From Cruorifilaria tuberocauda (lineage: Eukaryota; Nematoda; Chromadorea; Rhabditida; Onchocercidae), in NCBI GenBank assembly GCA_013365365.1, contig JABVXU010000002.1, forward strand, positions 248,001-312,000: DNA of 64,000 bases, read 5' to 3'. Made by a program: the position numbers and the translations under genes. The notes beneath the pieces are model-generated. The model did no database searches. It worked only from the letters and a program-made list of their open reading frames with translations, and had not been told where the DNA came from. The stretch's first letter is position 1, and each line of letters opens with the position of its first letter. Shown here in pieces: positions 25,393 to 37,800 of the stretch.

Positions 25393-26539
25393 ATGGAAGA
25401 AAATACTGCCCCGGAGCAGGAGACGCCTGCTACAAGCGGACTTTTAATGACCAAGGTTAAAGTTCGTGCAAGCGAAAATTCGTGCATCATTAGTTGTGGT
25501 GCTACAAAAGTGAGTTCTAAGTAATTCAAGTTTCAATTTCCACAGACAAATGATACAAGTGATAGGTCAGGCTTACAAAAAGTGAACAATGTAAAAGTGA
25601 ATAGCGAGTTCTGAAACAGTTAAATTCTCTTGAACTCAGTTGTTTACAGTCAGTCGATATAGCCCATACCGAAGAAACGACTGGCAAGCATCTAAAAGAT
25701 AACTTAAACGACTTCATCTTTAATGATAACTATTTCGAAGATAGCTGGGGTCTTAATTCAAACTTATCATTTGCAACTTACATGCATCAAATCAATTCAA
25801 TCAATCAATATACTGCAGGTATTTCATCCGTACTCGACTTTTTTCAAAGGTTCTGTTATCTTAATTTTATGAAAGTTAGGAAACCTCATAAGATGTACTC
25901 AGCTTTGATCTTTCATATGTTTTTTTAGTCTTTAGAGGTTACATCTTCGCGCAACATTAGTATAAAAATATCGAAACAATATATTCATACGCTGTCGAAA
26001 CAATATACTCATACGCTTGAAGGTGAATTTATGAAATTACGATCCATTAAGGAAATGAATAGAAACTTAAGTACTGTAAAAAATGTTTTAAATATTCGTG
26101 AGCTGGTTGTAAGTGACGATTTTGCATCAAAGATTGCAACAAATACTAAATAGCCTTAATAGTCAGAAGTTGAATAATTTAATAATGGATTTGTGAGAGC
26201 AAATTTTAGATGAAATTAAGAATTTCGTAGTCAATAGTAATGGATTACTTCGAAACGCATCAATCAATAGAAATCGATCTGTATTTTAGATATGGAAAAG
26301 AAGAGAGAAGAGAAATGCTGTTCATTGGAAGAAAGTAGTATGCTAGATCAAACCGATCACAATATGAACGGTATTTTCGTTCCTTGTTTTTATTCGATTG
26401 ATTTGAATGTTTTATTTGTTTGTAAACTTATTCGGTAATTGGCTTCTGTTTAGCATCCATTATTTGTTAAAATTTTATTTCAGAATTTAGCTTCACTAAC
26501 AGCCTGTTTGAGAATAGCTATGCAGATGTTGTCGATTGA
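25393..26539 (+). CDS. unrecognised small multi-exon protein, about 178 aa
   Basis: Model: 25393-25509, 25650-25818, 25936-26022, 26210-26236, 26290-26370, 26484-26539 (537 nt). All junctions are phase-matched and the last four introns are phase 1. The ATG follows a TAGCAG acceptor by two bases, as at trans-spliced starts. I recognise no family. The protein is acidic and Ser/Asn-rich. Two segments look alike: NDFIFNDNYFEDSWG in exon 2 and NEFSFTNSLFENSYAD at the C-terminus, sharing FxF-x-N/D-xx-FE-D/N-S-aromatic. Exon 3 contains a 24-nt tandem duplication giving two SKQYxHTL units. The third donor is uncertain: the frame also stays open to a good GTAAGT at 26,109, and a coiled-coil-like frame with an internal TGA lies at 26,128-26,290. 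So a longer isoform, an error or decay is possible. Confidence 0.5.
25971..26018 (+). repeat. 24-nt tandem duplication in a coding exon
   Basis: Two adjacent 24-base units (25971-25994 and 25995-26018) differ at only two positions, T/C at the 14th base and G/T at the last. The period is a multiple of three, so the reading frame is kept and the peptide is duplicated as SKQY-I/T-HTL. Confidence 0.85.
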
Positions 26540-28832
26540 TGCATAATTATCAGATTATCTGTGATTTTCCTCAGGATATTGCACTTCATAGTTGTAAACA
26601 GAGCATTCTAACTTCCTTTGCTAATCCAATGCTTCAATGAAATGATAATACTTCCGATGACAAATATGAAATTTTGAACTTAAAAAGACTTAGTCCCAAT
26701 AGATAAGTTATAGATTCCAATCATTTCTCGTCATTTATGCACATTTTCCCGTTTAAGATATATGTGATTCCCAAATTGTAAATTATAGAAATTAAATGAA
26801 AAGATAAAATTTGTAAAATGTATTTTACATGTCCATTATGGGCCATCAACGATTCCTTTTCATCAGATGACATCACCTACTATGCATTCCACTGATTCAT
26901 TTCATTATTAATTAGATAATCATTATATGTATGGTACAAGATTCTGCAGTACACGAGATCGCATCCGACGCTCGATAGAGGAAGCACTAAATCATATTTC
27001 TGTCAAGATACTAAATGACCGCCCGAAAGTCGATTCAAACTGCTGCATTAATATTTAGAAATCCTGACCTCTTTAGACAAAACTGTAACCAGAAATACAG
27101 TTCACTGACACAAGATAACAGATTTGTCCACTTCAATCTGAAACACACGAAGCAACTTTGTGTCGAGCTTTTTTTGATGCACCCTAACTGCTGAAATAGA
27201 ATAGATTTGAATTTTGAAGAAACCTGAAATGGGCTTCACGAAATCTTCATTAAGAGACTTTGGAGTATTTCAATCATCCAAATAAGTAATTTAGTAATCT
27301 TTTAAGCTTGAAGTAGGTTTCATGTTATTCTTCTATGCTTTCAGCATTTAACACCGAAATTTATTTCCCTTATTCGAATTATCGATTGCTATTTCACTAC
27401 AATAGACATACAGATTTTCGATCGGTTCAGATAAGAGAAAAAGAAAACAAAATCAGCACGACTAAAACTGATAAAATATTCGATTGGCACAACATCTACC
27501 TATTCTGTGACTATTTTTTGATAAGGAAGATAAAATCTTCCTAATGGCTGATATGATGTTAACTTATTAGCATACAGCTGGATTATTTACCATATCATTG
27601 ATCATATCGGACACGTGAATTTATTTTGTAGTTACTTATCAATAAAATCATTTCCAATGCTCTCATAACGTACAAAAATAATTTTTCAAAAAATCCATCC
27701 CATAAATAGCACTTGCACACTTCGTCTTCGATGAACAACTGCACATGTTTAAAGTTGCACAGAAAAGCATTCGTAAAATAACAATTACGTAGAATTCTTG
27801 AACAAATGTATTAATCCGAACAATGTAATCAAACTAAAAATCACGGGAAAATACAATTTTCTTTCAGATTGTTGATAATTACACTCGTTTTGATTAAGTT
27901 TCGTAAAAGTAAAGAACAAATGGACATGGCACCATAAGAGAACTTTGCTGTACAAAAACACAAGAGATGTACGCACACATACACAATTAATATTAAAGTT
28001 GTGAACATGAGATGCATCTCATATTAATCATCACCAGGCGGACAAGTCTGTCGTTAAAATGTGAATGAATAAAGAATTGCAAATTGGGCTTTCAGGAATA
28101 CATTTTCAGAAGATAACTGTGCAAATATTAGAGTAGAAGACCAACATGTAATTTTGAGAAAACTAGTTTGGTATAGAAAAGATGAGAAAAAAGCGATGGC
28201 ATAATCATTGTTAATGCTGATTATCTCTTTCAATAAATATTGCTTTGAATTTGCTTATTGGAAATGCGAACATATTTGACCCAACTGATTACACTTTATT
28301 TGATTATGGAAAGTTATTTTATTATGTTTGCAAGTCTTATCAAGTTAGAAAATTTCAAGCTGTCCTATATATAGAAAGATTTCCAAATTAATAATTCAAT
28401 TTGAACTTGGTAAGAACTAAGGCAACATGCAAGAAACATTGAGAAAGATAATGGATGAACAAAACAAAAAAGTAAATGAAACACGGTCGAGAATACATAG
28501 CAATGACTGTTTCAATTATTAAAGCATTCATATTTCAGCTAAGGAAGAAAGATGTACTAAAATTTTAATTTATGCATGTTTAGTAATTTCAAATCCGGAA
28601 ATTTTAGATAAAATAACTCTTTATGGAAAGTTATAAAAGAATGTTCGAGTGAAAGCAACTGTAATAATAAGACACCACCGGAAACCTTCAAACTGGCCTA
28701 AAAAGTTCCAGTTTCAGTCCTAAAAAATAAATTAAAAGTCTCTAATTCTGTAAACATCTAAGAAACAACTTGATGCAATCGAAAGTGCAACTCAAGAATT
28801 AATTAAAGAAGTCAAAAATTATTATCACACTT
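26540..28832. other. intergenic region
   Basis: About 2.3 kb between the unrecognised plus-strand gene and the 3' end of the basonuclin gene (convergent). No exon series, repeat array or RNA gene is visible. Short frames at 27,335 and 27,785 look like chance. Confidence 0.4.
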
Positions 28833-31800
28833 TCATTTTCCGACATTAGCTTGTTCTTGCATAAGTTGTAGTAAGCTAAAACCACGCTGAACATTGCCAG
28901 TACTATTGTGTCGCTGTAAATTATACACGTGCGCTTGTTGCAATATTCGTATCATTTCCGTAATTGGTGTTAGCATAGATGAATTCGATGCTGCTGCTGC
29001 CGGTGCAAATAATGTCGAAGGTATACTGAAAAGTCGGATTTTTCGCGGAAGAAACCAATCTGATGTAATGATAAAATAATGTACTAATCTCAGTTTTCAT
29101 TGAGAGAATTTTTAATTAGTGTCATTGCTTATCGAATATCAAAACATGAATTTACAAATCGTGCAATACGAGACAATTCGAATACATTTTCAAAGAGTAT
29201 TGTAAACAGGTCATATAAACAGCACCTGGTAGGTTCAACTATAACAGCATTAGAAGGTTGCTTAGCATCTGCTTTCCCATTTGTAAGATCAAGCGGTGCA
29301 GCGGATGCTATTTCACTGTATTCCGATACCGGTATTGGTCTTGCTACAGCAGAACTATATGATTCTCGCTTTGCCTGCTGCAAAAATGACAAATTGTTTC
29401 GAAAGTAAATTAGTGTCGATCTCAAGGAATACTCAGTAGAACCTCGAATCAGTTCTATCTCTAATTCGAAATTCTATTGAATACCAGAAGTTCAAATTAC
29501 AGATAAAGTATTACAAATACAAATAAAGGTGAAATTTACGTAATTATGTTTATCAAACTGTATAATCTCTATAGGAAAACAAGAAATATATTCAAATAAA
29601 TATCACAATGAAAAGTACACTGAATCAAATTACTTACTGCTATTTCATCAACAACTGCCAATTTAACAGGCCTATCACACTTGCGTTTACGCGTCCCGAA
29701 ATGAGTATTCTTTTCTGGAGTTAATTTCAGATGAGTTGATGTGGATGTATCACTATTGCTTTGTGAAAGTGGAGAATTTGCGCTTACGCTCGCTTCCGAC
29801 GAACCGGCAAAATACAGTAAATTATCCTGTATAAGAAGGTCATGAAAATAAGTTAAAACCACTGAAAATTTTTGCTATTAAAAGAAAATCTAAGCTAATC
29901 GAAAACATTTATGGCTTCGTCAAGCAGGAAAAAATTATCATGGGACTTTCAAATAACTTACAAAAGTTAATTTTCAGTACATGTAACACCCGCTCATTTC
30001 ATTTACTCAGAAAAAGCGAAAGTTCACTGACGAATTCCAGCAAAGAAATTCATGCCTATTTTTTCACGGACGTCTTTACTAAGCTCGTGAATAAATTTAA
30101 GTACAAAAACAGCAGCTTAAATCATCGAATCCCTGTAAATTTTTTCCTGCCAAATGTGCGCTTCATCCTATCAACAGTTTTTCATGCATTCCCGTCGAAA
30201 CTTTTTTCTTCCAATGTATCACCGAATTTTAATTACTCAGTTAATAGCGTTTAAAATAACCGAGATTATTTCCTTAAAAATCAAATAGATTCGTTCAACT
30301 TGTTTTTAATTCTAGTGCATTTAAGACCTTTCAACGACTAAATTCTTATATTTATACTAATCACTTCTTAGTTTGATGCAAATTAAATTTACTTATTTAC
30401 TTGAAGAATTGAAATTCTATCATATTTCGATATACTTCAAATTTCATTATTATTATGGGCATATTATAGATAACTATTTATTATAGATAATTATTTCCAC
30501 TTCAGAAAAAATGTCACAATGAAGAGCGAAGAAATCAACAAACCATTTTTGGAATAGAACTATCACGCGAATTATCACCACTGAATGAATCGAATTGTCG
30601 TTGTGCATTGGAGGTGTGCAGTTTTGGATTAGGATTAGCTGAATGCCTGTTTCTACAACAAGATTGACGCAAATATTGAAATATTTGCCAAATATGATTG
30701 TAATATTTTTTCAACAATTTCACAATTTGGTACATAAATAGCCTGTTTTCTTTGCAAGTGTAAAACAACAAACGATGTTCCTCAGTTCATATTCATGAAA
30801 GTACTAAATTGAACTTCGAAGTGCTAATAATAAAAATAACAACAAAGCTTATTACTTATACCACCGAATGCTCATTATCGCTCACAATCGGAAATATTAC
30901 ATTTCTATCGTACAGATGAACGATTATTCTTGATTAACTATACTGATTCTGTTATAATTTAAACAGGATCGAAACTTTGCCCATAATTCATGGCATATTT
31001 AAAAATTATACTATCAAATCCTAACATTTGTGAAAGGATACATCTAGAAAATTTAAAATTTGTTGTTTTGTGAATTTAATTCAAATAAGTTGTCGCATTC
31101 TACAGCTGAAAACAGCAGACCTGCTACGTCTCGATGAAAACATCATTTCACATCCTTCTACTGTACATTTGTGCATTTCTTTCAAATGTACTGCGCTGTT
31201 GTGAATTTTCAGTGCCCCTTTATCACAGAATGTCTTGAAACATTTCAGGCATTGCACTCGTCTCTTGCCATTACTTTTTGATGTCTAAAAATTTTTTTTA
31301 ATTTTAAAGATTTGTATATTATAGAAATGGAACAGTCGTATTTATTTCAGCTAATATGATTTTTATCATTTTTGTAATCTTTATAAATATTCAAAATGTT
31401 ATCGTTTATTAACTTTGACTTTCCAAATCACTGTCATTATGTCCTGTACTTCAATTTAAGAAATCTTATGTATAAGACTTTAATGGCGTGCTTTATTCCC
31501 CTTATTTACTATTTCATCTTTGGAGTTAAAATAATGACGATAAAGAAAGAAAAGCGGAAAAAAGGTTTAAAGGAAAACGACGAGAATATAATTACCTGAG
31601 GAATCGGTTTTCCCTTCAAATCACCACTTGCGATGAATGGTACCGTATCAAATTTGACAATTCCTTCATCGATTACTGTCGTCTCATCATGCTGCTGTTG
31701 CTCCTGTTGTTGTTGTTGTTGCAGTTGTTGTTGTTGTTGTTGTTTTTGTTGTTGTTGCTGTTTTCGTTGTTGTTGTTGCTGCAATTGTTGAACCACTTCT

Positions 31801-34800
31801 TTCCCTACAATTTCATCGACTTCATCAGCAATCAACTCTGACGAAATATGCTCATCACTTGCAGATGCTTCACAACCACTCGTCGATTCCGATATTCGAG
31901 AACCTCAAACTTGAAACAGTTAAATTCATCCTTTAAATGGGCGCTGACATAAACCAAGGTTCTAATTGACTGAGAAAAACAGTAAGGATTTGAAAATAAT
32001 AATTGAAAGCCAACATGGACGTAAAAGCATATCGGCAACTGATCCTTGAGAAACATTCAATACTGGTGGTGGAAATCCTACAAATGCTGGCCAACCATGT
32101 AAAAACGATGGCACCAATGACCGACGAAGCGGATCAACCAGATCAGCGCATGAAGTGATACCCGTGAAACGATCCATAAGTTGTAATTCACATTGCACAT
32201 TAGCACACATCCAATTATTTAGAGGTTTACCCGTTTTAACATCCTGAAAAAATCAATATATCTTGTTAAATTCTATTCTACCAGGAATGATGTATGGAGA
32301 GAATGATAGCTTACACATTGACTACATAACTAACCACAATATAACCATTACATATCTTTCAAATTCTTAAAAATTATTAATTTTTAAGAAATTGCGGCAA
32401 GAATGCAAAGCCATCTCAACGACAATTAATTATAATAAAATACATTTACTTGCAAAAGCTGCAATGTAACAATTTAGAAAAAATTCTTCGAATTTCAAGC
32501 AAGTAAATAAATTGGTTAAAACGAGCAAACTATAAAAAAGAGTAATGTAAAGAGTGCTTGCAATCGGTATCCACAAACAATTTGAAATCTTATTTCGCTC
32601 TTGAGCATTTATATTTTGGTACATATATTCCAACTCCATTTCAAAAGTCGATAATTAATTCAATCTTGATAAAATCTATGTCACCATCAAAAAATTACTA
32701 AGCATTGGTATGATGCACGAAGATAACAAATCAGCAATGATACCGCTACTGCAGGCAGGAAGCAAAACTGAGACAAGAACAGCTAATCACCAATAACACA
32801 CACATTTTCTTAAAAATTTCATTCAATTATTTTACTTTAAAAGCGCTTCGTCTTTTCTCCGATTGCGCCAAATACATCGCCGAGAATTTGTGTTGCTTCA
32901 TTTTCATTTCCATTCTGCAAGCTACCTTCAAATTACATTTCATATTTCCTTTCACTGTACTGCTTTCCAAGTATAAAAAAATCCACGAAACATAATCAGA
33001 TATTAGAAAAAGCTTTGACAAAAATTGCTTCAAGTGTGAAAGGTCGAGATCTGTACTGAAGAAGATAGAAAGAATGGACAAATTAATCATACCAGGTAAA
33101 TTACAGTACTTCTAAATTTGCATCTATTCCGATGTATTCAAATATTCCAAACACACAAGAAAAAGTGGACTGAATTTAAACTTGGTTTAAATATCTTATA
33201 ATTAATAGAAGTAACATGACTTCGAGATTGAAAAAATACTTCAAGCTAAAACATTTTGAACAAACAAAAGAAAAAATAGCAATAAAAGAATTGACCCTTT
33301 TTATATTAAATATATAAATCAGCTGATATAATATCTATATTGATCGCTACTTTAATAAAACTCTCGTAAAATTCAAAAGGACGTGTTATTGTAAAAGTAT
33401 ATAAGAGTAATATATAATACTGTAAAAGTATGTAAGAGATACACTCAAAGGATGATTTTCAGTCAGTTAAAAGAAACTAATAAAATGATAGTGAGCTAAG
33501 GTCAGACCGGACGTTAATATCCTTGTCCGGAAAACATTAAATAAAATAGTTTAATCCTTTACATCATATTTCAATAAATGTGAGCATATGAGCATCCATA
33601 ATCGAAAAATTGATAATGTTATGCATAACTCCACCCTTTGTACTAAGAATCAGTACTTATCACTTCTTACCAACATTCCGCGAATTAAACAATTAATTAA
33701 AATACTTATTTAATTATATACTGTTCAATTATACTTTTGCTTAAATTATAGAAACTGGAATGGAGTATTAGATAGGAAAGAAGAGAGCACAATTTTAAGC
33801 AACCTTTAGTAAACATATCCATAAATAAATAAGATATTCATAAATCTATTCAGAGATGTTTATTATTAAAAAATTTTATCTAATCCTAATTTGTAAATAG
33901 CGAACTACTGTAAATTAAGACATATAGCTGATGCACAAAATTCTATGAAAAAATTTTGCAAAGCGACTTTGATCGGCTACAAAGTTCGTGATCGAATATG
34001 CAAAATATTTAGAAAAAATGCAGTTAATCTTTTATTTTTTCTCAATAATTTATGATTCATAATTATTTAAAAATTAAAACTCAATCAAAACCGGACAGAT
34101 AAAATATTTGTTTGTTATAATTAGATGAAAGAAATGTTCAAGCTTGCTAGACATCGAATTGCGTGTTTATGAGTGCTGTCATATGAAAATGAAATAAAGA
34201 AAAAATCAGGGCAATAGATAGTTAAATATATAGAGATAATGGTGAGGAAGGCTTGTGCCACGTGATAATATCAGGACAGATAGTGTCACTAAGCAATTTT
34301 GTTCTTGAAAATAACATCTTTCAAAAGCTCGTTTGTTGAAGCACATCGAATTGCCTTAGAAATTGCTGTGAATGATCTCACCACACCGCTTCAGTACCAT
34401 TATCACTGCCATCACCGTCATTACCACAATCAACACAAGTCTTTTATTTTCATCGATTTCACCGATTTTTGAAATAATGAAATGTATGAATTCAAGTTTT
34501 TAGCATAATCTATAGAAATTCAATTTTATGAAATACATTTCCTTTTTCTCCTTTGTAAAAAAACTTTTCCTGTGGTACGCACCACTACACTCTAAATCTT
34601 CGAAATTTATTACCTATTCTAATTTCCCTAAATGTGAAAGAATAAAAAGAACACAAATTAGCTACCTATTATGGAATTAATAGCAAGTTAACTTCTCAAA
34701 ATGATCCTTTTTTTATCTTATAAAGGATATATTCAAATAAATGTTTCGCATTTATAAAAGCAATTCTACTAATTCTAAACGAAAATAAAAGTGAAAGAAA

Positions 34801-37800
34801 AAAGGAGGAAGATGGCCGTTTCATTCTCTCAATTACTTCAAGATATTTTGATTTCACACCTAAATTGAAACTTTACTTCGAACACATGGACACGGCAGCT
34901 ATACAATTTGAAGCGTCAATTGCACTTCATTCCATCTTCCAAATATTTCAATTGCACAATTTATACTTTAAGGGGCATATTTTAACAGAAAATATTGCAT
35001 CATTGAAAGGCCTATTTTTATACGGGTGTAAGAGTATTAATTCAACGCTTCTATTGTTGTTATATTGGAATTCATGACATACTTCATGTCCTAGAAAAGC
35101 ATCAATTTATTTTGACACTTAATTTGAGCTTAGGGTCTTCTTTAAGTCTATGCCCACATATATCTAAATGGATGACATCGTAACCCTGCTTGAAATCCCC
35201 ATTCTAAAACTAAGCTGATATCATATTCTTCTATTTTTTAGAAGAACCTTCCCTAAACTATCATATTTCGAAAGTTTGAGGACAGTGAAGATGAATCACC
35301 AACGGATGAACTAAAAAATCCCAACAATCATATACTCAGCATTTAAAAATTATCGATCATCTCACTGATTTTGCAGAAACGATAAAGAGAATTAGTAATT
35401 TAACAAAAATTTCAGAATAAATTTTTGACTAAAAATTCATAACAGATTCTCTACGGATGAATAAATTTTGATGAAGATAATATGTTTTGAAGAGTTTAAT
35501 GAGGAAGATATCACAGACATTTGATATCGTCACCGCCGTCCAGAATAGCACGTTTGGGGCGTGCACCGATAAATCATCCACGTCGCCACTTCCTGAATAT
35601 TATGTCTTTTTTTCCAGAAGAAGAAGAAGCCTATCCGAACCTAACCAAAAAATGCTTCAATCTTCCCTTCCTGTTTGCAATCATATACATAACACTGAAA
35701 TGTTCACCACTTCTCAGCAGTAATTTATCGAGAACATAATTATGCTTTTCTCATTTTCCCTTTAGATAAGAAGAGTGAGAAATTCTAAGATAACTCAACA
35801 GATATTCGGTATAAACGAGGATGAAGCACTTCTCTATTCACCTCTCTCTCTTCTCTACTCCATGCCATCCTACCTCAATTCCGAAAAAACATTTCATCGA
35901 GCTATCAGCAATCTCTTCTCACTTACCAAAAGCTTCTCGCTTAAGCACAATTACAAATAGTTGTCAGAAGATGTCAACTCACCACATCAATTCTCTTTTT
36001 TCCACTCATTTTCTTAAAAAAAATCAAAACTGACATTCTGCTCACTTTGAAATAATTTTTTTTCACTCATTAAAATATCTTTTCTGTCAACAAAACCAAA
36101 CCAAAATACATAAAATGCGTTTTTTTATGTTGAACTTTTTTATCACAATAAACTGATCGCTTCCATGCAGTCTGTATATTCATTGCGTCAATGTTCATAT
36201 TTCTCCATCCTTTTTCTGGTTAGTCATTGAAAGTTATAGATAATAACTATCCAGGCCTAATGTCCATCTTAGTTCTGATAAAACAATGGAAGGGACCATT
36301 GGAATAGAATATAAAAAGCGACATTGATAACAAATAACATAGTACAATACTGGCAGTATTGAAAAAAAGAATTTTGTGAGTGAGAAAGGAACAGTTACTT
36401 GTCACCTGTTCTCTGTTTACCTGTATGAACAAGATGACACTAATAACAGACGAACAGAAGAGTGACAGTCTCTGCTATATCAAATTGACACATACATATG
36501 TACACACACGCGTTTCTTGAAAACTGTAGAGAGAGAATACGGTAATATTATGTACACTGAACTAAAACCTATATGCAACAGAGAGATTGAGGTGTACTTC
36601 CCCTCGACTAATTAAAACCCACGGTTAGAAATGTGGTAAATACTAACACATTTAAAGCGAGCTGGAAAAGATTAGTGAAAAGAAGTAGTAATTGCGTAAT
36701 ATATTTTTTAAAAGTCTTTTTCAGAAAGAAGGAAAAAAGATTTACCGCATTGAGGGAAAGTTGCAAGGAAATTAACACATCTTGACAGAAGATGTCGTAT
36801 ACAAATCTAACTATCTTTCTGATTCATTAATCATCAACTCATTACGATCATCGATCATCATCCTCACTTCATTATTTGATACTAATTAAAGTGGTCATGA
36901 TTCGGATCTGTCATCCATGCAAATCTTTTACACAAGGAAGTTATTTCTTATTTTTCTGCTAATCAGTCTGAATAGATGACTGAATCACTGAATAGATGAT
37001 AATAATATAGATTAATCACATACATTTTAAAGAGATCCTCTGCTGCTGTTTAAGATAAAATAGTAGAGTATATGAAAAAAACAGGAAATAAAAGAAAAAA
37101 TTGTCATATGCCTTTCGCCGTTACAGCTGCAATTCGCCAATTGGCAATTCATTCAATTAATCTTTAAAAGAAACTTCACAGATTAATTGATAACAGATAG
37201 GTTTTGATCTCTTACAGAAAAAGGATTGATAGCTATGCTATTCTGGTGGTTTCGTTCGTTGGTATACTTAAAGCTGTAAGAAAAGTGAAAAGTATCAAAT
37301 CCATGGTTCCGCTCCTTGTTGAGTCGAACTAGACAAAGAAAAAGTTTAGACTGAAGCAGAGGTGATGATCAAATGATTGGCGTAAGTGATCGATACAATC
37401 TTTTCTGATCTAAGAAATAGGAAAAAGAAAGTTAACGAAAAATTTTGAAACGAGAAAACATCGAATGGCAGCATATTCTCGGGAGTGAGGAGAAATGGTA
37501 TGCATGCCATTTACTCTCGAATGGAAACAGTGAATCGAGATGACATCTCTGCACTTGACCATTTCAAAAACCATCACTTTTTTTCTTTTCCACTAGCAAC
37601 AAAATTTCTTTTGTAATGGTATACAGCTGAATTAAACGATATGCACAAAACACGCATGCATAATATCTAAGAGATTAAGTAAGCAAAAAGATGAAAGCGT
37701 AATGATAATGGAGAACATTAGGTAATATAAATCGTTCCAAAAATTTCATCAACTAAAATTTATTCAAGCTAAACATTATATAAAATTTGCAGCAAATTAT

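Noticed and set aside
31962..32056. Minus-strand frame [15 protein letters not shown] as a constitutive basonuclin exon
   Set aside because: It ends in a stop before reaching the Gln-rich and zinc-finger exons, so it cannot be in the full-length product; kept only as part of the frame-conflict finding.
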